A DNA stretch of 64,000 bases from Paracoccaceae bacterium (lineage in GTDB: Bacteria; Pseudomonadota; Alphaproteobacteria; Rhodobacterales; Rhodobacteraceae), in contig JANREX010000060.1 in NCBI GenBank assembly GCA_030758115.1, positions 124,001-188,000 of the forward strand, given 5' to 3'. Numbering within the stretch: the stretch's first letter is position 1; each line of letters begins with the position of its first letter. The translations under genes and the position numbers were made by a program. Positions 50,176-61,685 of the stretch are shown one piece after another. The notes beneath the pieces are model-generated. The model searched no databases and had not been told where the DNA came from. It saw only the letters and a program-made list of their open reading frames with translations.

Positions 50176-51240
50176 TCAATCGCGGAACATCGACGCCAGC
50201 CGCGCCGTGTCAATCGCCTTGACGGTCTTGCCGGCTGGCTTGAAGGTCGGTGCGTCCTCGCCCGCGACAAGAGCATTCACAACCGCCTCTTCGACGGCCT
50301 GAACAGAGGCAAGATAGAACGGATCGAGGTGGTTCTGATTGATCTCGCTCCGCATCACGACAGGCCCCTGTTGCGCCTGCATAGAGCCTGCATTGGCTGT
50401 CGAGAAAGCAAGGAAGATGTCACCGGAATTGTTGCCGCCGGGCGTGCCGTTGCGTCCGATACCGATGGCCGCACGCTTGGCGACAGCGCGCAGTGACAGT
50501 GCCGAAAGCGGCGCATCCGTGCCCAGGATCACGATGATGGAGCCCTGCTCGGCCTCCATCAAGGTGCCTTCCGGCATGCTCTCGCCAACCGGGCGACCCA
50601 GGATCGACAGCCAGGGGCGTATGCCATGATTGGCCTGCACAAGCGCGCCGATCGTATACGTGACCTCGCCTATCGCGACCTTGCGCGATGCGGTGCCGGT
50701 TCCACCCTTGAACTCGTAGCAGATCATGCCGTTGCCGCCCCCGACAGATCCTTCAGGAACCGGCCCGCCCCTGGCGGCATTCAGCGCCTCGATCGCGTGA
50801 TCGGGGGTGACGAACATGGCGTTGATGTCGTTCAGAACCCCGTCATAGGTTTCCGCCACAACAGGCATGGCCCAGGCATGCTGATCCCGGAAATAGTCGG
50901 CATAGGTGTCGATCATCCAGCGGGTCGCGCCATGGTGGGCTGCGCCCACACCATGGGTGTTGGTGATCATGATCGGCCCGATGAAATAGCCCGCATCGTC
51001 GATCCAGTGGGTGCCCGTCATCTCACCATTGCCGTTCAACGCATAGTGACCTGCCCAGACAGGTTGCGGGGTGTTACCCTCGTGCGGGATTATGGCGGTC
51101 ACGCCTGTCCGCATGCCACGCTGCGGATCGGTCAGGGTGACGAACCCCACCCGCACACCCGGAACATCGGTCATGGCGTTGAACGGACCCGGTGTGCCGG
51201 GAAAAGGCAGCCCAAGGTCACGGGCGCGCGGCTTGCTCAT
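50176..51240 (-). CDS. P1 (S58/DmpA)-family peptidase
   Basis: FNAMTDVPGVRVGFVTL, GGGNGMICYEFKGGTGTASR, GTPGGNNSGDIFLAFSTAN nucleophile region. Confidence 0.9.
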   Translation of the reverse strand: MSKPRARDLGLPFPGTPGPFNAMTDVPGVRVGFVTLTDPQRGMRTGVTAIIPHEGNTPQPVWAGHYALNGNGEMTGTHWIDDAGYFIGPIMITNTHGVGAAHHGATRWMIDTYADYFRDQHAWAMPVVAETYDGVLNDINAMFVTPDHAIEALNAARGGPVPEGSVGGGNGMICYEFKGGTGTASRKVAIGEVTYTIGALVQANHGIRPWLSILGRPVGESMPEGTLMEAEQGSIIVILGTDAPLSALSLRAVAKRAAIGIGRNGTPGGNNSGDIFLAFSTANAGSMQAQQGPVVMRSEINQNHLDPFYLASVQAVEEAVVNALVAGEDAPTFKPAGKTVKAIDTARLASMFRD

Positions 51241-51306
51241 CTTGATGCCCTGCTTTTTCAGATGAAGGTCACAGTATTGATTGCAGCTTGGCGGTCAATG
51301 CGCGGA

Positions 51307-52230
51307 TCAGCCTTGGGGCGTCATGCCCGACCGCGCCTTTTCGCGCTTCAGACCCAGCGCATGTTCGCGCCAGATGATCATCACCCCGGCCAGCATGACC
51401 AGACCCGCGCCGATCAGCATCTGGTAGGTCGGCACCTCGTCGAAGATGAAGTAGCCGATCAGGATCGCGAACAGCATCGAGGCATAGTCGAACGGCGCCA
51501 CGACACTGGCATCGGCAAAGCGATAGGCAGAGGTCAGGAAGATCTGCCCAAGCCCGCCCAGAAGACCTGCCGCCACCAGAAGACCCGCCTCGAAAGGTTG
51601 GGGCATGACCCAGCCGAAGGGCAAGGTCAGCAGCGACAGCCCGGTCGCCGTCAGCGAGAAAAAGAAGACGATGGCCGAGGTCTGCTCGGTCTGGACAAGT
51701 TTGCGGACATAGATTTGCGCCAGTGCCGCGCAGACAGCGCCCATCAACACAAGCATCGCACCGAAGGCGGCCGATGTATCGACCGTCGGGCCCGACAACA
51801 ACGTCAGGCGCGGGGCCAGAACCACCAATACGCCGACAAGGCCCAATGCGACGGCAAAAAGGCGGAACGCGCGAACCTCCTCGTTCAGGAACATCGCCGC
51901 AAAAACCACCACGAGAAGAGGGGCCGCATAGCCGATTGCGGTCACCTCGGGCAACGGCAAGAGGCCCAGACCCGCGAATCCAAGACCCATGGCGGCGGTT
52001 CCCACGAAACCGCGCCAGAAATGTCCCAGCGGAGATTTGACCCGCAGGCCCGTGCGCAGGTCATGTCGCACCCAGAGCCAGACAAGAATCACCGGCATCG
52101 CAAAGAAGGATCGGAAGAAAACCGCCTGTCCCGGTGGAACATGGTCGGCAGTGGCCTTGATCAATGACGCCATGGTGATGAACAGGACCACTGAACACAG
52201 TTTGAGGATAATACCCCGTAATGGCTGCAT
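51307..52230 (-). CDS. DMT-family (EamA) transporter
   Basis: Ten hydrophobic segments; ATG at 52230. Confidence 0.88.
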   Translation of the reverse strand: MQPLRGIILKLCSVVLFITMASLIKATADHVPPGQAVFFRSFFAMPVILVWLWVRHDLRTGLRVKSPLGHFWRGFVGTAAMGLGFAGLGLLPLPEVTAIGYAAPLLVVVFAAMFLNEEVRAFRLFAVALGLVGVLVVLAPRLTLLSGPTVDTSAAFGAMLVLMGAVCAALAQIYVRKLVQTEQTSAIVFFFSLTATGLSLLTLPFGWVMPQPFEAGLLVAAGLLGGLGQIFLTSAYRFADASVVAPFDYASMLFAILIGYFIFDEVPTYQMLIGAGLVMLAGVMIIWREHALGLKREKARSGMTPQG

Positions 52231-52542
52231 GAATCCGGATCCTCGCCCACGTCGCCAGATGCTTGCGCGCCAAAAGGGAAAGGTCAATGCCCGTAGGATC
52301 AGGCAGCCACCCGGACGGAAAAAATATTCTATCTATGGGTGTTTCGCCGATAGGCGGAAAATGTCCGCTTACTCGGCCATTTCTTGCTTATTTTTCTCAC
52401 TTTTTATTGTTCGAAAGTTCATTGCACTACCCTTGCGATATCATGGTTTCAGGCTCATTTGTGCCGGGATCGCTGACGGACTGCCGCGCCATCATGTGTA
52501 ACGGCCGAGACGGTAGCGACCCCGTAACGAAAGGATGGGACT

Positions 52543-53133
52543 ATGAAAATGACTCGTACTCTGATTGCTGCCCTCAGCGCCTCCGCACTGGCGGCACCCG
52601 CATTCGCAGGTTCGGCTGCACCCGCAGCCCTGGAGCCGATGATTGAAGCACCAGCACCCGTCGCCATTGCCGCTGGTCGGGACTGGACCGGTGGCTATGC
52701 CGGTCTGCAGTTGGGCTATGCCGATGTCAGCACCAATCTCGCCGGCGTCGGCGGTGATGATATCATCGGCGGCTTCACTGCCGGTTACGACTTTGATCTG
52801 GGCAACTATGTGCTTGGTGTCGGTCTGGACGCAGACATCGCCGACCTGGCGGTTTCGCCCGCTCTGACGCTGGAGCGCGTGTACCGCCTGAAAGTGCGCG
52901 GTGGTTATGATCTGGGCAATGGCCTGATCTACGCAACTGCTGGCGGTGTCGGTGCGGACATCGACGGTCTGGGTTACGATACCGGCTATTTCGTCGGTGC
53001 CGGCTACGAGCACATGCTGACTGACAACATTTCGCTGGGTGGCGAAGTGCTGTATCACGAGTTCGACAACTTCAAGAGCACCGCGGACATCGAAGCGACC
53101 ACCTTCCAGGTGCGTGCAAACTATCGCTTCTGA
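52543..53133 (+). CDS. outer membrane beta-barrel protein (Omp25/OmpA-like porin family)
   Basis: Signal peptide, DWTGGYAGLQLGYADV, C-terminal FQVRANYRF. Confidence 0.85.
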   Translation: MKMTRTLIAALSASALAAPAFAGSAAPAALEPMIEAPAPVAIAAGRDWTGGYAGLQLGYADVSTNLAGVGGDDIIGGFTAGYDFDLGNYVLGVGLDADIADLAVSPALTLERVYRLKVRGGYDLGNGLIYATAGGVGADIDGLGYDTGYFVGAGYEHMLTDNISLGGEVLYHEFDNFKSTADIEATTFQVRANYRF

Positions 53134-53159
53134 TCCGGCACGCTATCATGACAAACGAA

Positions 53160-53182
53160 AAGGGCGCCCACCGGGCGCCCTT
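53160..53182. terminator. bidirectional intrinsic terminator
   Basis: AAGGGCGCCC-ACC-GGGCGCCCTT, T-rich tail. Confidence 0.85.
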
Positions 53183-53204
53183 CTTCTTTGCTTGGGGCGG
53201 TGGC

Positions 53205-53591
53205 TCAGGTAGCTGAAAGCGCAAGATCCAGCAGTATCACCGACAAGCATACCCCGTTTGCAAGGATCATCAGGAACACCGCAGCGGATGCGATATCCTT
53301 GGCCTGTTTGGCGAAAACCGACCAATCCGGCGACAGGTGATCGACGATCCCTTCGATCGCGGTGTTCAGCGCCTCGACGGCAAGAAGCGCAAGCAGCAGC
53401 ACCGCCATCAAGCCGATCTGCCCCGCCGAGGCGCCCAGCGCCAGAAGCAGCAGCAAGACCAGCGCAGCGCCAACGGTTTCCTGACGGAACGCCGACTCCT
53501 GCCACAACCGGCGCAGTCCGGCCATGGAATAGCCGGTGGCGGCGATCAGATGGGCAAACCCGGTCTTGCGCTGCGGTTTTTGCTGACTCAC
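53205..53591 (-). CDS. dgkA: diacylglycerol kinase
   Basis: ESAFRQETVGAALVLLLLLAL, LLALLAVEALNTAIEGIVDHLSP, AKDIASAAVFL. Confidence 0.93.
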   Translation of the reverse strand: MSQQKPQRKTGFAHLIAATGYSMAGLRRLWQESAFRQETVGAALVLLLLLALGASAGQIGLMAVLLLALLAVEALNTAIEGIVDHLSPDWSVFAKQAKDIASAAVFLMILANGVCLSVILLDLALSAT

Positions 53592-53622
53592 CTTGCCCCG
53601 CCCTTGCCTGGATCAGCGCGTG

Positions 53623-54120
53623 TCATCTGCGTGGCAGGACCCAGTTGGGCCTTGGAAAATGACAGGTGTACCCGTTTGGAATACGCTCCAGGTAATCCTG
53701 ATGCTCGGGTTCCGCTTCCCAGAAATCGCCAACCGGTTCAACTTCGGTCACGACCTTTCCCGGCCAGATCCCTGACGCTTCGACATCCGCGATGGTTTGC
53801 AGGGCCTCTGCCTTCTGGTCCTCGTCGACGTAGTAGATGGCCGAACGGTAAGAGAGGCCGATGTCATTGCCCTGCCGGTTCAGCGTGGTCGGATCATGGA
53901 TCTGGAAAAAGAACTCCAGCAGGCGCCGATAGGAGATGCGCGCCGGATCAAAGATGATCTCGATCCCTTCGGCATGGGTGCCGTGGTTGCGATAGGTGGC
54001 GTTGGGGACGTTGCCACCGGTATAGCCCACCCGCGTGCGCCGAACGCCGGGAAGCTTGCGGATCAGATCCTGCATGCCCCAAAAGCAGCCGCCCGCCAGT
54101 ACCGCACGTTCTTCGGTCAT
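53623..54120 (-). CDS. msrA: peptide-methionine (S)-S-oxide reductase MsrA
   Basis: [36 protein letters not shown]. Confidence 0.97.
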   Translation of the reverse strand: MTEERAVLAGGCFWGMQDLIRKLPGVRRTRVGYTGGNVPNATYRNHGTHAEGIEIIFDPARISYRRLLEFFFQIHDPTTLNRQGNDIGLSYRSAIYYVDEDQKAEALQTIADVEASGIWPGKVVTEVEPVGDFWEAEPEHQDYLERIPNGYTCHFPRPNWVLPRR

Positions 54121-54596
54121 CGCAGATCCTCCACCTGATTCAGGTAATCGCCATAGCCCTCGGCCTCCATGTCATCACGGTGCACAAAGCGCAACGAGGC
54201 CGAGTTGATGCAATACCGCAAGCCACCCCGATCGCGGGGACCGTCGGGAAAGACATGGCCAAGGTGGCTGTCGCCATATGTGCTGCGCACCTCGACACGC
54301 ACCATGCCATGGGTGGTGTCGGTCAGTTCCTGGATATGCGCAGCTTCGATCGGTTTGGTGAAGCTGGGCCAGCCACAGCCGCTCTCGTATTTGTCGGACG
54401 AGGCGAACAGCGGCTCGCCAGAGACGACATCGACGTAAATCCCGGGCTCCTTGTTTCGCAGCAGCTTGCCCGATCCCGGCCGTTCCGTGCCGCTTTCCTG
54501 CGTGACCCAGAACTGTTCCGGCGTCAGGCTTGCAACCACATCGGGGTTTCTTTCATATTTCGGCATAACAGTCTCCGTGCTGGCCTGATCTGACAT
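54117..54596 (-). CDS. msrB: peptide-methionine (R)-S-oxide reductase MsrB
   Basis: [47 protein letters not shown]; overlaps msrA. Confidence 0.97.
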   Translation of the reverse strand: MSDQASTETVMPKYERNPDVVASLTPEQFWVTQESGTERPGSGKLLRNKEPGIYVDVVSGEPLFASSDKYESGCGWPSFTKPIEAAHIQELTDTTHGMVRVEVRSTYGDSHLGHVFPDGPRDRGGLRYCINSASLRFVHRDDMEAEGYGDYLNQVEDLR

Positions 54597-54639
54597 GATA
54601 GCTGCGTCTCATACCCTTGTTTTCAAGGCATCCCCGGCT

Positions 54640-54672
54640 TTTCATCATGTTTCTGCAGTCAAAATACCGAGA
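54640..54672. repeat. weak intergenic element copy G
   Basis: TTCATCATGTTTCTGCAGTCAAAATACCGAGATC, same layout as B/C but more diverged. Confidence 0.3.
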
Positions 54673-54677
54673 TCGCC

Positions 54678-55720
<1,043 letters not shown>

Positions 55721-55724
<4 letters not shown>

Positions 55725-56917
55725 CGGATCACCCCCAAATCACGCCCCACCGCGGCAAAGGCATCGACCGCCCGGTCCAGCATGTCGCGGCTCAGTGCCG
55801 CCGACATCTGCGTGCGGATGCGGTCCTGACCGCGCGGGACAACAGGAAACGAGAAAGCAGTCACAAACACGCCCTTTTCATGCAGACGCGCGGCCATGTC
55901 GCGGGCCAGTTTGGGGTCGCGCAGCATGACGGGGATGATGGCGTGCTCACCCGGCAGCAGTTCGAAGCCCAGCGCACCCATGCGGGCACGGAAATAGGCG
56001 GCGTTTTCCCACAAGGCAGCCCGCAATGACGCACCGTTTTCCAGCATGTCAAACACCCTGAGGCTGGTTGCTGCGATCACCGGTGCCAGCGTGTTGGAAA
56101 ACAGATAGGGGCGTGACCGCTGCCGCAGCCAGTCGACGACGGGCGCGCTTGCAGCCGTGTACCCGCCCGAGGCCCCGCCCAGCGCCTTGCCAAGGGTGCC
56201 GGTGATGATGTCGACCCTGTCCATCACGCCGCAGGCTTCGGCAGTGCCGCGCCCCGTCGGGCCGACAAAGCCGACGGCATGGCTGTCATCGACCATCACC
56301 ATGGCATCATGACGCTCGGCCAGGTCGCAGATCTGCTCCAGCTTGGCCATGTAGCCATCCATCGAGAATATCCCGTCCGTCGCGATCAGCCGGTGCCGCG
56401 CACCCGAGGCCGCCTGCAGTTGCGCCTCGAGATCGGCCATGTCCGAATTGGCGTAGCGCAGGCGCTGCGCCTTGCACAGGCGCACACCATCGATGATGCT
56501 GGCATGGTTCAGCGCATCCGAGATGATCGCATCCTCAGGACCAAGAAGCGTCTCGAACAGGCCTGTATTGGCATCAAAGCAGCTTGAATAGAGTATGGAG
56601 TCCTCCATGCCCAAGAAGCCTGCGATCCGCGCTTCAAGCGCCTTGTGCTCTTCCTGTGTGCCACAGATGAAACGGACCGAGGCCATGCCGTATCCATATC
56701 GCTCCAGCGCCGCACGTCCTGCTTCGACAAGGTCGGGATGATCCGCCAGGCCCAGGTAATTGTTGGCGCACAGGTTGATGGCCAGACCGTCGCCCTCCAC
56801 CATCACTTCGCCCGATTGCGGCGAGGCGATCACGCGTTCGACCTTGTAAAGCCCCTCGTCACGCAGACCGTCAAGCCGCTCGGAAAGGTCTTCATCGAAC
56901 CTGTCTGCCGCGCGCAT
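55721..56917 (-). CDS. kbl: glycine C-acetyltransferase (2-amino-3-ketobutyrate CoA ligase)
   Basis: [51 protein letters not shown]. Confidence 0.96.
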
Positions 56918-56993
56918 CCGCTTTGTCCTCCTGCTGCTATCTTTCGAGCATAGCACGCCGTTGCGCGATGCTCATCCCGCATTCACAGCTTGG

Positions 56994-59009
56994 TCAAATG
57001 GCAATCGCATCGGTGGCAACGCGTGGTCGGCCGTTGGCTTCCACGGTCAGGACCGCTTCGATGAAGACCGACCGCCCTTCGATCTCGGCGCAGCGCACAT
57101 CACGGGCGGTTTGCAACAGGATATCTGCCGCGCCAGCCGCGCGGGCATCGGACTCTGCGTCCTGGCGCAACGCAGCCTCAAGCCGGTCCATGGCAAGTTC
57201 CGGATCGCCGAAATCCTCGGGGCCGCTTTCCAGGTGAACGCGGTATTTTCCCTCGGAAGGCGCTGTAACAGTGCCTGTTTTGCGGAAACTGACCTGCCCG
57301 ACCACAGCACCGATCGCATTCGCGACGCCGGCATGTTCCGGCAGGATCATCCGGGTATTCAGGCGCTGCCCAACGGCGGGGTAATAGCTGGAGGCGGAGG
57401 CCCCAAGGCCGATGACGTCAACCGCAAGACCGGCCTGCAAGGAAACCAGACCCCGATGCCCGGCAAGACCGCGATGCATCAGGACATGCCGCGCCAGATC
57501 CGCGGGTGGCAGGCCAAAGCCTTGATCTTCCTCGGCGAAAGCAGTCTCGAGCAAGGCCAGCATGGTTTGTTCGGTCAGGCGGTCAACAATCATCCGGGCC
57601 ATTGTGCCCGCGTCACGCGCCAGCACCTCGCCCGACCCGGTACGCCTGCGCCCCATCAGGATCAGCGCCTTTTCAGCGGCCTCGCGATCCCAGGCCCGCA
57701 GCACACCCAGCGCATGGCTTGCATCCGACGGGGTCAGCCCCGCCACCTGCACCAGACCCCGCGCGACAAGCCGTTGCAGCGCCTGCCCATCCAGCCTGGT
57801 GCGCAGAACAGCGCCGAGCGGATGCGTCACGTCGCCAATGCGCAGCAACAGAGCCTGTTCGCGGTCCGACAACCCGCCGGCTTCGATCCCCGGAACCGCG
57901 CGGACGAAACGGCCATCATGTTCGCCGGGCACCGCGCTGCGCAATTGCGTATCAAGCGCGGCATGCACCACATCCGGCGCGTCACGGCCAACAAGGCTGA
58001 TCGGCAGCAGACGCCTTGGCCCCAGTGTTACCCCGCCATCAAGACCGTCAGAGACGATATGCACCTCGCTGTCGCCACCAAGACCATGCGTGCGCATGGC
58101 AACAGCCTCGACCATGGTTCTGTATGGGCCGACCTGGGCGCCATTCGGATCTATTGCAGGCTTTCCGTTGCGCAGGACCGCGACATCAGTTGTCGTGCCA
58201 CCGATATCCGAGACGATCGCCATGTCCGACCCCGTCAGCCAGCGCGCCCCGACAATACTGGCCGCCGGACCGCTGAGGATGGTTTCTATCGGCCGCCCCT
58301 TGGCTTGCGCTGCAGACATCAGCGCCCCATCCCCACGTACCACCATCAGCGGAGCGTGAATCCCAATCTCGGTCAACACATCTTCGGCCCTGCCGATCAA
58401 CCGATGGGTCATGCCGATCAATCGCGCATTCAGAACAGCGGTCAAAGCGCGCTTGGGGCCGTTCAACCGTGCCGACAGATGATGCGAACAACTGACAGGC
58501 CGGCCCGTTCTGGACATGATGATCTCGGCGGCGCGGTTCTCATGCGCGGGGTTGCGGGTGGCGAATTGCGACGCGACTGCGAAGCCTGAAACCCCGGAAA
58601 CAGTGTCTAACCACGCCTCAAGCTGCGCAGTGTCCAGTGGTGCAGACTCGGTCCCGGCATGGGTGTGGCCGCCGTTCAGGACAAGGAAGGGATCCCCGCG
58701 CAGGGCGTCGGCAAGGCCATGGGTCTGAAGATCCCGCGCCTCGAACCCGATGTAGACAAGTGCGACGCGCCCCCCCTGCCCTTCGACCAGCGCATTGGTG
58801 GCCAGCGTCGTGGACAGGGATGCCATGGCGATGGCGCCGGGCTCGACCCTGGCTTGATCCAGGACCGCGCGCACGGCGGTCCCGATTCCAATCGCCAGAT
58901 CGTGGCGCGTGGTCAGTGACTTGGCGCTGGCCACGACCTCGCGTTCGTCGCGCACCAGCACTGCATCGGTATAGGTGCCGCCAGTATCCACACCCAGCAA
59001 CAACGCCAT
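56994..59009 (-). CDS. hydantoinase/oxoprolinase family protein (HyuA-type, no HyuB partner seen)
   Basis: LLLGVDTGGTYTDAVLV, STTLATNALVEGQGG, VSDIGGTTTDVAVL. Confidence 0.92.
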   Translation of the reverse strand: MALLLGVDTGGTYTDAVLVRDEREVVASAKSLTTRHDLAIGIGTAVRAVLDQARVEPGAIAMASLSTTLATNALVEGQGGRVALVYIGFEARDLQTHGLADALRGDPFLVLNGGHTHAGTESAPLDTAQLEAWLDTVSGVSGFAVASQFATRNPAHENRAAEIIMSRTGRPVSCSHHLSARLNGPKRALTAVLNARLIGMTHRLIGRAEDVLTEIGIHAPLMVVRGDGALMSAAQAKGRPIETILSGPAASIVGARWLTGSDMAIVSDIGGTTTDVAVLRNGKPAIDPNGAQVGPYRTMVEAVAMRTHGLGGDSEVHIVSDGLDGGVTLGPRRLLPISLVGRDAPDVVHAALDTQLRSAVPGEHDGRFVRAVPGIEAGGLSDREQALLLRIGDVTHPLGAVLRTRLDGQALQRLVARGLVQVAGLTPSDASHALGVLRAWDREAAEKALILMGRRRTGSGEVLARDAGTMARMIVDRLTEQTMLALLETAFAEEDQGFGLPPADLARHVLMHRGLAGHRGLVSLQAGLAVDVIGLGASASSYYPAVGQRLNTRMILPEHAGVANAIGAVVGQVSFRKTGTVTAPSEGKYRVHLESGPEDFGDPELAMDRLEAALRQDAESDARAAGAADILLQTARDVRCAEIEGRSVFIEAVLTVEANGRPRVATDAIAI

Positions 59010-59057
59010 GGGCCTCTCCTTCACAATGGTCTGTCAGGGTGTAGCCCAGTCTGACGA

Positions 59058-60107
59058 CTAAACCATTCCATTTGCGTCATCTTGCAGTCGCTTCACAGCC
59101 CAGCGCGCAGCGTCCGCCACCTCTGCTGCGGGATCGTTCACCAGCACCCGGGCCGATTCAAGCAGCGCGGGATCGCCGGAATTGCCGATCGCGTAAAGCA
59201 CATTGCGCACGAACCTGTCCCGCCCGATCCGCTTGATCGGCGAGCCAGAGAACAGCGCGCGAAAGCTGGCGTCATCCAAGGCCGCAAGATCCGCAAGAGG
59301 TGGCGATTGCAGATCAGGGCGTGCCTGGTATCCGATCTCGCGTGCTGCAACGGCGAATTTGTTCCAGGGGCAAACGGCCAGGCAGTCATCGCAGCCATAG
59401 ATCCGATTACCCATCAGGGGCCGCAATTCGGGGTCGACCGGACCCTTATGCTCGATCGTCAAATAAGAGATGCACCGTCGCGCATCCAGCTTGTAGGGGG
59501 CGGGAAACGCCCCTGTTGGACATATGTCGAGACAATTCCTGCATGATCCGCAGTGATCGACCTCTGCCGGATCTGCTGGCAATTCAAGCGTCGTGAATAC
59601 CGATCCGATGAAGAACCAACTGCCCAGCTGCCGGCTGACAAGGTTCGTGTGCTTGCCCTGCCAGCCTAGCCCGGCAGCCTGCCCCAAGGGCTTTTCCGGA
59701 ACCGGCGCCGTATCGACAAAGACTTTGACCTCACCACCGCCCTGCGCGATCAGCCAGCGGGCGAGACGTTTGAGCCGCTTCTTGACCAGGTCGTGGTAGT
59801 CGCGGTTCTGCGCATACACAGACACTGTTCCGGCGCTTTTCTGCTCCAGCGCGGCCATTGGGTCGCTGTGCGGCGTATAGCTTTCGCCCAGCATGATCAC
59901 CGAACGTGCGGCGGGCCACAGGGCGGCCGGATCACCGCGCCATTGGCTTCGCTCCTCCAGCCAGGTCATCTGGCCATGGTAGCCTGCCTGCAGAAACGCC
60001 GCCAACCTGTCCGGCACCTGCGGCACATCCCAGGGACGACAGATGCGGCAGGCGTCAAAGCCCTCTGCGAGGGCTTGTTCAACCAATTTTTGCTTCAGCC
60101 CGTCCAC
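59058..60107 (-). CDS. queG: tRNA epoxyqueuosine(34) reductase QueG
   Basis: [16 protein letters not shown] and [14 protein letters not shown] ferredoxin motifs; probable GTG start. Confidence 0.95.
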   Translation of the reverse strand: MDGLKQKLVEQALAEGFDACRICRPWDVPQVPDRLAAFLQAGYHGQMTWLEERSQWRGDPAALWPAARSVIMLGESYTPHSDPMAALEQKSAGTVSVYAQNRDYHDLVKKRLKRLARWLIAQGGGEVKVFVDTAPVPEKPLGQAAGLGWQGKHTNLVSRQLGSWFFIGSVFTTLELPADPAEVDHCGSCRNCLDICPTGAFPAPYKLDARRCISYLTIEHKGPVDPELRPLMGNRIYGCDDCLAVCPWNKFAVAAREIGYQARPDLQSPPLADLAALDDASFRALFSGSPIKRIGRDRFVRNVLYAIGNSGDPALLESARVLVNDPAAEVADAARWAVKRLQDDANGMV

Positions 60108-60188
60108 GGCATGCCTGCGGTCGCGTCTGTTCCGGGGTGTCCGGCGGCCACGAAAGCCCACAGCGCCGCCTGACCGATCCCGGACCTA

Positions 60189-60854
60189 TCAGAAATCAAG
60201 ATCGGCATAATGCGCAGGTGGCGGGAAACCCGGAACCTGATCTGCAAGGATCGACCTGAAAGCCGGCCTCGACTTGATCGTGGCGTACCAGTCCTTGACG
60301 GATTGTGACCGGTTCCAATCCACATCGCTGATATAATCCAGGGACGACAGATGAGCGGCCGCGGCAAAATCAGCCAGAGTGATGGTGTCGCCAGCAAGCC
60401 AGCGGCGATGATCCAGCAACCAGGACATGTAATCGAGGTGAAACTTGATCGCCTTGGCACCGTCCTTGACGTTGCGGCTGTCGGGAAAGCCGCGCGCCAT
60501 GATCTTCTTGTTCACCCGCTCATAGAGCAGTTTGGAGGTGACCTCCTGATGAAACTTGTCATCGAACCACGCAACAAGGCGGCGCACTTCGTAGCGCTCA
60601 TCCCGGCCGCGCGGCATAAGGGAAGGGTCTGGATAAGCTTCCTCAAGATATTCGCAGATCGCCGCACTTTCCGACATCGTCTTGCCATCGATCTTGAGAA
60701 CCGGAACCTTGGCCGCAGGATTGCGCCGCAGGAAATCGGGTGAAGGTTCCCAATACCGTTCTTCGACCAGTTCACACTCGATCCGCTTCTCGGCCAGGCT
60801 CAAGCGCACTTTTCGGCAGAATGGGGATAAAGGAACGTGGAATAGCCGCGCCAT
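60189..60854 (-). CDS. glutathione S-transferase family protein
   Basis: RLFHVPLSPFCRKVRLSLAEK, NPAAKVPVLKIDGKTMSESAAICEYLEE. Confidence 0.93.
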   Translation of the reverse strand: MARLFHVPLSPFCRKVRLSLAEKRIECELVEERYWEPSPDFLRRNPAAKVPVLKIDGKTMSESAAICEYLEEAYPDPSLMPRGRDERYEVRRLVAWFDDKFHQEVTSKLLYERVNKKIMARGFPDSRNVKDGAKAIKFHLDYMSWLLDHRRWLAGDTITLADFAAAAHLSSLDYISDVDWNRSQSVKDWYATIKSRPAFRSILADQVPGFPPPAHYADLDF

Positions 60855-60914
60855 GGGACGATCTTGCCTTCAAGTAAGGATTGATCTCCTGCATGCCCTG
60901 CCCGGCGCGGTTTT

Positions 60915-61643
60915 TCAATCCTCGAAACAGTTTGCCCTGCCATCCTTGGCGATCAGTTGCGCGCCATCCTGGATCAAGGCAATGCGTTGCCGCTGTGCGG
61001 ATGTGGGAGCGGAAGCCGAGCGTAGCTTCGGTGCAGGCAGCACCATTGCGAGGCTCGCAGCTTGCTGCGCGGACAGGCTTTCAGGGCCAATTCCAAAATA
61101 ATGCCAGGCGGCCGCGTGAACGCCAAAGACACCTTCATCGAATTCCGCGATGTTCAGATAAACTTCCAGAATGCGGTGCTTGGACCAGGTCAGCTCGACC
61201 AAGGGGGTCAGAAGGGCCTCAAGCGCCTTTCGGCCCCAGTTCCGCCCATGCCACAGGAAGGCGTTTTTCACGACCTGCTGCGTGATCGTCGAAGCCCCCC
61301 TGTTCGCGCCGGCATCGATCGCGGTCTTGATCGCGTCCAGGTCAAATCCGGTATGAAGACAGAAATTGGCATCTTCCGCCGCAACGACAGAACGAAGCAT
61401 GACGGGCGCGACCAGATCGGCATCCACCCATTGGCGATCAATCTCGCCAAGATAGCTTTTCTCGGACAGCATATAGGCCGTCGTCGGGGGGTTGATCACC
61501 TTGTAGGACAGCACCCAGACAACAAACAGGACAGCCACACCAAGAATGGCACGGATCAGCCAACGCCGGAGAAACCGCAGAGGCGATACTCGCCGCGCGG
61601 CCGGAACGGGTTTTGACCTTGATGTTTTTGTCTTGCGTGCCAC
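60915..61643 (-). CDS. mtgA: monofunctional biosynthetic peptidoglycan transglycosylase
   Basis: SVVAAEDANFCLHTGFD, GASTITQQVVKNAFLW, EVYLNIAEFDEGVFG. Confidence 0.95.
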   Translation of the reverse strand: MARKTKTSRSKPVPAARRVSPLRFLRRWLIRAILGVAVLFVVWVLSYKVINPPTTAYMLSEKSYLGEIDRQWVDADLVAPVMLRSVVAAEDANFCLHTGFDLDAIKTAIDAGANRGASTITQQVVKNAFLWHGRNWGRKALEALLTPLVELTWSKHRILEVYLNIAEFDEGVFGVHAAAWHYFGIGPESLSAQQAASLAMVLPAPKLRSASAPTSAQRQRIALIQDGAQLIAKDGRANCFED

Positions 61644-61685
61644 AAGCACAGCTATAGGCAAGCCGCACGCATTCGGAAAGACCAC

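Noticed and set aside
50626-52167. 513-aa + strand ORF over P1 peptidase and DMT genes
   Set aside because: Spans two real minus-strand genes and their gap; no domain; shadow ORF.
56961-58589. 542-aa + strand ORF over hydantoinase
   Set aside because: Antisense to a full-length HyuA-like gene; no recognisable motifs.
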